19,803 bases of DNA. Origin: JBICHM01 sp043101835 (GTDB lineage: Bacteria; Planctomycetota; Phycisphaerae; Phycisphaerales; UBA1924). Under the pieces are notes generated by a model, which worked only from the letters and a program-made list of their open reading frames with translations, was not told the origin of the DNA and did no database searches. Of the stretch, positions 14,220-19,803 are shown piece by piece. The stretch lies in contig JBICHM010000281.1 in assembly GCA_043101835.1 (NCBI GenBank), forward strand, positions 1 to 19,803. Reading direction: 5' to 3'. Made by a program: the position numbers and the translations under genes. Each line of letters starts with the position of its first letter. The stretch's first letter is position 1.

Positions 14220-15101
14220 ATGCAGCCGGAGATCTCCGTCAACTGGTTTCTCGCCCAGGCCGTGCTGTGCGTGGGCGCGTGGATGACGGGACGCGCGATC
14301 GGCCGGAACAGCCACGCGTGGGGCGAGATCCTCCTCGCCACGCTCGCGACGATGTCGATCTTCTGGGCGATGCGCGATCGTGCGGCGTCGGTGCTGCTCG
14401 ACTTCTTCCCGCTCGATTCCTGGGTGTATCTCGAAGGCACGGTCATCGCGCCGCCGGTGCTGCTGGTCGCCGGGGCGCTCTCGGTGCACCCGCACCAGCG
14501 CCGGGCACGCTGGCTCGGGCCGGCGCTGGCGCTCTTCGGGTCGACCTACTTTGCATTCCACGGCGCTTGGATGCTGCGCCCATCGCCCAACCCGGCGACC
14601 CTCGACACCGTTCGATACACGAGCGGTCCGACGATGCAGTCGCGCGCCGACTCGTGCTCCGCCGCGGCGATGGCCACGGCGCTGCGCGCCTGCAACCTCG
14701 GGCTGGTCGTCAGCGAGGCCGATATGGCCCGCTTCGCCGACCTGCGCGCCGGCGCCGGCGCGACGCCCGCGCGCGTGGTGCGCGGGCTGCGCATGGCGAT
14801 GACCGGCACTGCGCTCGAGCCGACGCTCGTCACCCTCAACGCCGGCGAGGTCGCGCACGTCGCCAGCCCCGACATGCCGGCGCTCGTCACGCTGCGGACC
14901 GGCGGCGCCCAGCACCACATGGTCGTGCTCTACGGGCGCACGCGCGCCGGGCTGCTGCACGTCTTCAACCCCGCCGAAGACGGCTCGCAGGGTGCGCTGA
15001 TGGACCCCGAGACCTTCCGCCGGCGCTACACCGGGTCGGCGATCGTCATGCTGCCTCGGGAGTCGCCCGCGCGCAACCCGACGATGCTCGGCGCCCACTG
15101 A
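14220..15101 (+). CDS. Membrane protein with a C39-like cysteine peptidase domain
   Basis: A 293-aa protein starting at ATG 14220 with GGAGGG 5 nt upstream. The N-terminal 120 residues hold about four hydrophobic segments (near 9-27, 35-52, 68-90 and 98-119). The C-terminal domain (about 135-280) has the C39 peptidase pattern: Gln140 (oxyanion) and Cys146 in QSRADSCSAAAMATAL, His233 in HHMVVLYG, and FNPAEDG at 249-255 where the usual Asp of the DP motif is Asn250. C39 domains normally cut double-glycine leader peptides inside ABC exporters; here there is no ABC transporter domain. Which side of the membrane the domain faces is unclear. It converges on a beta-barrel gene with 2 bp between stops. 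Substrate unknown. Confidence 0.78.
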   Translation: MQPEISVNWFLAQAVLCVGAWMTGRAIGRNSHAWGEILLATLATMSIFWAMRDRAASVLLDFFPLDSWVYLEGTVIAPPVLLVAGALSVHPHQRRARWLGPALALFGSTYFAFHGAWMLRPSPNPATLDTVRYTSGPTMQSRADSCSAAAMATALRACNLGLVVSEADMARFADLRAGAGATPARVVRGLRMAMTGTALEPTLVTLNAGEVAHVASPDMPALVTLRTGGAQHHMVVLYGRTRAGLLHVFNPAEDGSQGALMDPETFRRRYTGSAIVMLPRESPARNPTMLGAH

Positions 15102-15103
15102 TC

Positions 15104-16000
15104 TCAGAAGCGCAGCACGACGCTGCCGTACAGCCCCGCGAGGCTGCCGGTGAAGTCGAACTCCTCCGCGCCGTCGTCGCCGTCGTTGTATCCGGTGTAC
15201 AGGAAGCGGTAGCCGATCTGCGCGCCGACATTGGGAACCGGGCGCCACTGGAACCCCGCGATGATGTTCGCCGATGCGCTCCCGGCCCCGTCCCACGCCA
15301 GCCCGCCGACATCGGCGGTCACATCGAAGGAAAACGACCGCGTGATCTCCACCTCGAGGCGCGCGCCGACGATCAGGTCGAACCACGTCGCGTTGTCGCG
15401 CGCGGTCGTTGCGCCGGGCGGGCCGATGGTGAAGTCGAAGTCGTAGATGCGCGCGCCGGCGAAGCCGTCGAGACGCATGTGCACGGGCTCGCGCTCGCCG
15501 CCGTCGAGCGTCGTCTCCCACAGCAGCGTGCCGAGCGTGGCCTGGAACGAGGAGAGGTCCACTGACGAGCTCACGACATCGCCGGGCCCGGCGCTGTATC
15601 CGCCGATGGTGAAGGGGGCCTGCGCCTCGGCGTCGGCGGTCTGGCTGAAGATGAAGCCGCTCATCCGCACCGTCAGATCGCCGTCGCGCAGCGACGCCTC
15701 GATGGCCGGCGTGCTCTGGGGCTCGTCGACGCCGATGTCCTCGATCGCCGCGGTGCTCGTCGAGCCTTCGATGCGCAGGTCGCCGAAGAGGCCGGGGTAC
15801 CACCACATCGGTTCGATCGACGCCGCCCAGCTCGAGAGCGACGGCGCGTCGAGCGCGGGGACGCTCTCCTCGGTCTCGACCGGCTGCAGCGCAAGGTCCG
15901 CGCTCGCTTCCAGCGACCAGCCCGCGCCCGATGCGCTCGCGGCGCACGCGAGCGCGCCCGCCCATCCCGCCGCCGACCGTCCTACCCTGCGCCTGCGCAT
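15104..16000 (-). CDS. Outer-membrane beta-barrel protein
   Basis: A 298-aa protein starting at ATG 16000. An N-terminal signal peptide with four Arg (MRRRRVGRSAAGWAGALACA) is followed by an acidic, Gly/Ser/Ala-rich body of alternating hydrophobic residues, for example FAGARIYDFDFTIG, WFDLIVGARLEVEIT and VGAQIGYRFLYTGY. It ends in YGSVVLRF. A C-terminal Phe and amphipathic strands are the signature of beta-barrels inserted by BAM. It lacks recognisable OmpA or plug domains; the role (porin, adhesin or structural) cannot be stated. The frame is open upstream to 16528, but that part lies antisense to arfB and is not coding. Ribosome binding site is weak (GGAAGGG directly before ATG). Confidence 0.8.
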   Translation of the reverse strand: MRRRRVGRSAAGWAGALACAASASGAGWSLEASADLALQPVETEESVPALDAPSLSSWAASIEPMWWYPGLFGDLRIEGSTSTAAIEDIGVDEPQSTPAIEASLRDGDLTVRMSGFIFSQTADAEAQAPFTIGGYSAGPGDVVSSSVDLSSFQATLGTLLWETTLDGGEREPVHMRLDGFAGARIYDFDFTIGPPGATTARDNATWFDLIVGARLEVEITRSFSFDVTADVGGLAWDGAGSASANIIAGFQWRPVPNVGAQIGYRFLYTGYNDGDDGAEEFDFTGSLAGLYGSVVLRF

Positions 16001-16093
16001 CCCTTCCCGAACTTCCGGCCCACGATCGGCAAGCGTTTCGCCGATGAAGGGGCCAAGCGTACCGGCCTGATCGAATCGACGCAGAGCACACCG
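16001..16093. other. Short divergent region between barrel gene and arfB
   Basis: 93 bp between divergent starts. TCGGC (16028-16032 area) and GCCGA can pair as a weak hairpin. No clear promoter boxes were seen. Confidence 0.3.
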
Positions 16094-16570
16094 ATGACCA
16101 CCGACGGCGCCACCCCGACCCCCGACGACGCCGGCCCGCCCGGCGGGGTGTCGATCGCGCCGGGTGTCGTCGTGCCCGAAGCCGCGCTGCGCTTCGCCTT
16201 CAGCCGCTCCAGCGGCCCGGGCGGGCAGAATGTCAACAAGCGCAGCACGCAGGCCGAGCTGCGCATCGCGCTCGACGACATCCCGATCCCGAACCACGCG
16301 AAGGCGCGCCTGCGCCGGCTGCTCGGCTCGCGCCTCGTCGGCGAGGACGGCGCCGAGGAGATCCTGCTCTCCAGCGACGCCGAGCGCTCGCAGCGCCAGA
16401 ACCGCGACGCCTGCCTCGACCGCCTGCGCGACCTGCTCGTCCGGGCGATGGCGCGCCCGAAGCCGCGCATCGCGACCCGCCCCACGAAGGGCGCCCAGAA
16501 GCGCCGTCGCGCCGCGCGCGAGCAGCACAGCCAGAAGAAGCAGCGCCGCCGGTGGAAGCCGGGCGAGTGA
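16094..16570 (+). CDS. arfB: Alternative ribosome-rescue factor ArfB (peptidyl-tRNA hydrolase)
   Basis: A 158-aa protein starting at ATG 16094. It carries the release-factor GGQ motif (43-45) in SSGPGGQNVNKRSTQAEL and a Lys/Arg-rich tail from about 120 to the end (KRRRAAREQHSQKKQRRR). In ArfB/YaeJ the GGQ hydrolyses peptidyl-tRNA on ribosomes stalled without a stop codon, and the basic tail enters the empty mRNA channel. Length fits ArfB (about 140) rather than class I release factors, which are more than twice as long. The first 20 residues are Pro/Thr/Gly-rich and disordered. It converges on the toxin gene across 4 bp. Confidence 0.93.
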   Translation: MTTDGATPTPDDAGPPGGVSIAPGVVVPEAALRFAFSRSSGPGGQNVNKRSTQAELRIALDDIPIPNHAKARLRRLLGSRLVGEDGAEEILLSSDAERSQRQNRDACLDRLRDLLVRAMARPKPRIATRPTKGAQKRRRAAREQHSQKKQRRRWKPGE

Positions 16571-16574
16571 CGCC

Positions 16575-16835
16575 TCAGCGGTACGCGTCCCGGCGGTGAC
16601 GCACGCGCAGAACGAGCACGACCAGCATGCCGTCCTGCACTTCGTAGAGAACGCGATACTCGCCGATTCGGATCCGGTAGATGTCCTCGGCGCCGGAGAG
16701 CTTCACGCACCCGCGCGGGCGCGGATCGTCCGCCAGACGCTCAATTCGCGCGACGATGCGCCGCTGCTCCTGCCGCCCGAGGCGCTGCAGTTCCTTCGCC
16801 GCCCGTTCGGCGACGCGGACTTGGTATCGCCCCAC
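16575..16835 (-). CDS. RelE/ParE-family toxin
   Basis: An 86-aa protein starting at GTG 16835, 3 bp after the antitoxin stop. It matches the RelE/ParE plasmid-stabilisation family: VAERAAKELQRLGRQEQRRI (residues 8-27), then DPRPRGCVKLSG, YRIRIGEYRVLYEV and the basic C-terminal RVRHRRDAYR. RelE members cut mRNA in the ribosomal A site, whereas ParE members poison gyrase; sequence alone leans to RelE because of the Arg/Lys-rich surface and RVxHRRxxY ending. It is transcribed after its antitoxin, the usual gene order for Phd/YefM-RelE pairs. Confidence 0.9.
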   Translation of the reverse strand: MGRYQVRVAERAAKELQRLGRQEQRRIVARIERLADDPRPRGCVKLSGAEDIYRIRIGEYRVLYEVQDGMLVVLVLRVRHRRDAYR

Positions 16836-16838
16836 CGC

Positions 16839-17096
16839 TCAGATCCCGAGCTGATCGCGGAGTTCATCCAGCGACACCGTCGCGTCGGCCCGCGCCTCGA
16901 TCGCCGCACGCAGATCCGCGTCGTCCTCGAGCGCCTCAAGCAGGCGGAGGTCTTCGATCGAGATCAGGGCCGCGACCGCCTTCTTGTGCTTCGTAAGCAC
17001 GATCCGCTCACCGCCGTACGACACGCGGCTCGTCGCCTCACCAAGCGTGTTCTTCGCGTCTGAGACCGGCATCGACTGCATCCGCTGCTTCACCAT
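16839..17096 (-). CDS. Phd/YefM-family antitoxin
   Basis: An 85-aa protein if it starts at ATG 17096; ATG 17081 (MQSMPVSDAKNTL) is equally possible, and TTG 17117 less so. The N-terminal half is the Phd/YefM DNA-binding fold: VSDAKNTLGEATSRVSYGGE, then RIVLTKHKKAVAALISIEDL (positions about 10-50). The acidic C-terminal tail (LEALEDDADLRAAIEARAD) should wrap the toxin. Members neutralise their RelE-type partner and repress their own operon with it. The palindromic AT-rich region just upstream is the likely operator. No strong Shine-Dalgarno sequence precedes any candidate start. Confidence 0.88.
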   Translation of the reverse strand: MVKQRMQSMPVSDAKNTLGEATSRVSYGGERIVLTKHKKAVAALISIEDLRLLEALEDDADLRAAIEARADATVSLDELRDQLGI

Positions 17097-17120
17097 GCCA
17101 AGAGCATCGCCGCCCAAGAC

Positions 17121-17161
17121 ATGCGAATCAAGCGAAGAAAGCGAAATATTCGCATATTATG
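17121..17161 (-). promoter_or_regulatory. Probable promoter/operator of the toxin-antitoxin operon
   Basis: ATGCGAAT (17121-17128) and ATTCGCAT (17148-17155) form a perfect 8-bp inverted repeat. Within it GCGAA-ATA-TTCGC (17141-17153) is a shorter palindrome. CATAAT on the minus strand (17161-17156) is a possible -10 box. This is the most AT-rich patch in the region. Overlap of the palindrome with the transcript start is what Phd/YefM autorepression would need. Confidence 0.6.
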
Positions 17162-17324
17162 CCCGCCACGCGCCCTGCCGAGGCCGCTGCCGATTTGGCA
17201 CCCCCCCACCCCCGCGCCACGCCCCTGACAGCCCTCGGCGCCACCCTCCTCGCCGTTTTCGCCCTCCACAGGCCGGATTTCGACGACCCGCCCCCGGCCC
17301 GCCCGTTGCACTGGCTTGGGCACG
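17162..17324. other. Intergenic region upstream of the receiver-domain gene
   Basis: About 160 bp of Pro/Ala-coding-like GC-rich sequence with C-runs. A 68-codon open frame spans part of it (17159-17365) but overlaps the next gene and resembles no protein. TTGCAC (17306-17311) lies 13 nt before ATG 17325, but no partner box is clear. I see nothing else supportable. Confidence 0.35.
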
Positions 17325-17867
17325 ATGGTCGATGTGCGCCCGCACCATCCCGAGCACGGCCCTGAGAAGGGCAACGGCGACCCCGCCGGGCGGGGCGGCG
17401 CGCGCCTGAACATCCTCGTCACCGACGGGGGCTGGCGGGACGAATCCTGGGCCGAGTGCCTGCCCCGCCTGCTCGAGCCGATGGGCGTGCACGCCTGCCG
17501 CGCCGGCTCCGGGCGCGAGGCGACGACCGTCCTCCGCGCCACGCGCATCCACGCGGCCATCGTGGATCTGACACTCCCGCTTACCGATGAGGGCGCCGAG
17601 CGCCACCACCGCATGCAGGCCCAGCCCCACACCGAAGAAGGCGGCGCCAGGCTGCTTGAGCTGCTCGCGCGCGTCGAGGCGCCGCCGCCGATCGTCGTCG
17701 TGCGCGAGCCCCGCTTCAGCCGCGATGATGCGCGCGACCTCTTCGCCGCGCTCAAGCACGGCGTCTTCGCGGTCGTCGATCGACCCGTGAACATCGAGCT
17801 CATGCTCGAAGTCTTCCGGCGCCTGCTCGCGCGCCACTACCGCGGGCAGTGGCCCGGGCTCTCGTAG
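17325..17867 (+). CDS. Degenerate response-regulator receiver-domain protein
   Basis: A 180-aa protein starting at ATG 17325 (a TTG at 17316 is in frame). After a 25-residue disordered leader, NILVTDGG starts a CheY-like fold with one acidic residue (D34) where two are usual. Asp81 in AAIVDLTLP is in the phosphoacceptor position. About 20 residues rich in His/Gln/Glu (86-106) are inserted after it. The beta-4 Thr/Ser position is Val126/Arg127, and the invariant Lys of the KP motif is Arg153 (VVDRPVN). Three of the five receiver signature positions are therefore changed, so phosphorylation may be lost or altered. It has no output domain and no kinase gene nearby. It lies directly upstream of groES, 96 bp away, separated by a hairpin. 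Confidence 0.7.
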   Translation: MVDVRPHHPEHGPEKGNGDPAGRGGARLNILVTDGGWRDESWAECLPRLLEPMGVHACRAGSGREATTVLRATRIHAAIVDLTLPLTDEGAERHHRMQAQPHTEEGGARLLELLARVEAPPPIVVVREPRFSRDDARDLFAALKHGVFAVVDRPVNIELMLEVFRRLLARHYRGQWPGLS

Positions 17868-17877
17868 ACACCCCTTG

Positions 17878-17901
17878 CCCGGCGGCCGCGTGGCCGGCGG
17901 G
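17878..17901 (+). terminator. Hairpin between the receiver gene and groES
   Basis: CCCG (17878-17881) pairs with CGGG (17898-17901) and GGCC with GGCC around a GCGT loop (17884-17895); an alternative is CCGGC/GCCGG. It is followed by TGATTTCCGTTT, a weak T-rich tail. It probably ends the receiver-gene transcript, 10 bp after its stop, and could also shape the groES leader. Confidence 0.5.
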
Positions 17902-17902
17902 T

Positions 17903-17927
17903 GATTTCCGTTTCACGCAACACGAAC
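17903..17927 (+). promoter_or_regulatory. Shared chaperonin upstream element, groES copy
   Basis: GATTTCCG (17903-17910), CAACAC (17918-17923) and GAAC (17924-17927) occur in this order 36 nt before the groES start, and again before groEL. No CIRCE element (TTAGCACTC-N9-GAGTGCTAA) is present. Confidence 0.4.
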
Positions 17928-17963
17928 GCGCATCACCAAGACGCGATTGAGGAGAACCGACCG

Positions 17964-18302
17964 ATGGCGACCAAGACCGCCCCGAAGCCGACCAAGACGA
18001 AGGCTGGCAACCCCGGCATCCGCCCGATGGGCGACAAGGTCATCGTCCAGCGCGACGAGGCCGAGACGCAGACCGACAGCGGCCTGTACCTCCCCGAGAC
18101 CAGCAAGGACAAGCCCAAGACCGGCACCGTCGTCGCCGTCGGCGCCGGCGCGATCAACACCGACACCGGCGAGCGCATCCCCATGACGCTCAATACCGGC
18201 GACAAGGTCATCTTCTCGTCGTACTCCGGCACCGAGATCAAGATCGGCGCCCAGGAGTACCTGATCATGGGCGAGGACGAAGTGCTCGCCACCTTCGAGT
18301 GA
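17964..18302 (+). CDS. groES: Co-chaperonin GroES (Hsp10)
   Basis: A 112-aa protein starting at ATG 17964 with GAGGAG (17949-17954) 9 nt upstream. The core from about residue 19 (IRPMGDKVIVQRDE) follows the Hsp10 pattern: mobile loop ETQTDSGLYLPET that contacts GroEL, GTVVAVGAG, GDKVIFSSYSGTEIKIGAQEY and the terminal GEDEVLATFE. A Lys/Thr/Pro-rich extension of about 18 residues precedes the core, making it slightly longer than the usual 95-100 aa. It forms the heptameric lid of the GroEL chamber. The next gene, 34 bp on, is not groEL but a small unknown gene. Confidence 0.96.
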   Translation: MATKTAPKPTKTKAGNPGIRPMGDKVIVQRDEAETQTDSGLYLPETSKDKPKTGTVVAVGAGAINTDTGERIPMTLNTGDKVIFSSYSGTEIKIGAQEYLIMGEDEVLATFE

Positions 18303-18336
18303 TCCCCCACCACGCGACCTTCTCGAAGGACCGGCG

Positions 18337-18540
18337 ATGACCGACGACCAGCTCAGGAAGGCCCTGCACGAACTCAACGGCGAGCGCGATGCGCTCTTCG
18401 TCTTCGACGACGCCCACGAGTGCCGCGTGCCCGGCGCCATCCTCATCCCCGACGAGGCCGACCACCTGGTGAAGGTCTCCGACGGCAAGCATGTCTACAT
18501 CATCGACGCCCCGCGAGTCGCGTGGATCAAGATCGGTTAG
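18337..18540 (+). CDS. 67-aa hypothetical protein between groES and groEL
   Basis: Family not recognised. It starts at ATG 18337 with AAGGA 7 nt upstream. The sequence is acidic and compact: an N-terminal helix (TDDQLRKALHELNGERDAL), then alternating hydrophobic strands (ALFVFDD, GAILIPDE, HLVKVSD, HVYIIDA, VAWIKIG). This suggests a small beta-barrel or sheet with one helix and no membrane segment. Being 34 bp after groES with the same codon style supports co-expression. A role in chaperonin function is possible but is only a context inference. Confidence 0.72.
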   Translation: MTDDQLRKALHELNGERDALFVFDDAHECRVPGAILIPDEADHLVKVSDGKHVYIIDAPRVAWIKIG

Positions 18541-18548
18541 GTCCTCGG

Positions 18549-18629
18549 GTGGCACTGGCAGCTTGCTGCCAGTGATGCACTCCCTGATCGGACGACCAAC
18601 GCACTGGCAGACAAGCTGCCAGTGGCACC
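18549..18629. repeat. Pair of inverted REP-like palindromes
   Basis: Unit 1: CACTGGCAG-CTTG-CTGCCAGTG (18553-18574), a perfect 9-bp stem. Unit 2: CACTGGCAG-ACAAG-CTGCCAGTG (18602-18624), also 9 bp. The units are in opposite orientation: GGTGGCACTGGCAGCTTG (from 18549) matches the reverse complement of the end of unit 2 with one mismatch. This head-to-head pair resembles bacterial REP/BIME elements. It sits in the 139-bp gap between the 67-aa gene and groEL. Confidence 0.85.
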
Positions 18630-18637
18630 CTCGATTC

Positions 18638-18660
18638 GATTTCCGAACAACACACTGAAC
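18638..18660 (+). promoter_or_regulatory. Shared chaperonin upstream element, groEL copy
   Basis: GATTTCCG (18638-18645), CAACAC (18648-18653) and GAAC (18657-18660) repeat the order seen before groES, with the first spacer shorter. It lies after the palindromes and 19 nt before the groEL start, suggesting groEL has its own promoter or a shared post-transcriptional signal. Confidence 0.4.
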
Positions 18661-18679
18661 CCAAGAGGTACAGCGAATC

Positions 18680-19803
<1,124 letters not shown>

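Noticed and set aside
14130..16091. 653-codon minus-strand frame across the C39-like and beta-barrel genes
   Set aside because: No recognisable domain and heavy Arg/Ala bias; the other frames encode proteins with signal peptides and motifs.
17303..17320. Additional REP-like copy (GCACTGGC)
   Set aside because: Only one arm of about 8 bp matches and no palindrome forms; likely chance.
17159..17365. 68-codon open frame upstream of the receiver gene
   Set aside because: It overlaps the toxin-antitoxin promoter region and the receiver start, and is Pro/Ala-rich without ribosome binding site.
17868..17963. CIRCE/HrcA operator before groES
   Set aside because: No TTAGCACTC-N9-GAGTGCTAA or close variant is present.

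Overview
The window is very GC-rich and densely coded on both strands. It looks like chromosome from a planctomycete, most likely class Phycisphaerae. This placement is an inference from three traits: a C-terminal tandem of short dockerin-like Ca-binding repeats ending in GAWG (2..310), a PEP-CTERM-type sorting tail (11069..11767), and a prepilin-type protein of the planctomycete kind (8271..9104). No rRNA, tRNA, CRISPR array, insertion sequence or phage gene was recognised.

Layout. 1-2958: the 3' end of a secreted dockerin-repeat protein, a minus-strand pair (HEAT-repeat lipoprotein, then a medium-chain dehydrogenase-like protein lacking two catalytic zinc ligands), and a sirtuin. 2970-6934: an unrecognised helical protein, rsmD, an AhpD-like CxxC protein, metK with a candidate promoter and leader hairpin, and a stand-alone GspE N-terminal-type domain protein. 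7212-10984: a plus-strand run of MoxR ATPase, prepilin-like protein and a large MscS-type channel, each preceded by a similar GGTA-containing -10-like box very near the start codon. 11069-14007: a PEP-CTERM protein and a compact three-gene operon (75-aa unknown, 4HBT thioesterase, persulfide dioxygenase-rhodanese fusion of CstB type). 14220-16000: a membrane protein with a C39-like cysteine peptidase domain, convergent with an outer-membrane beta-barrel. 16094-17096: arfB and a Phd/RelE-type toxin-antitoxin pair with an AT-rich palindromic upstream region. 17325-19803: a degenerate receiver-domain protein, groES, a 67-aa unknown protein, a REP-like palindrome pair, and the 5' part of groEL.

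How the genes fit together. Most are ordinary housekeeping or envelope genes. There are two clear functional clusters. The first is the sulfur/persulfide operon at 11861-14007. The second is the chaperonin locus, where groES and groEL are split by a small gene and a palindromic repeat, and both chaperonin genes share an unusual upstream motif (GATTTCCG..CAACAC..GAAC). Five of six convergent gene pairs are 2-11 bp apart, so their transcripts probably overlap or end without intrinsic terminators. No complete new defence or biosynthetic system is evident. The most novel-looking material is the chaperonin locus architecture, the recurring start-proximal promoter box, and several small or degenerate proteins.
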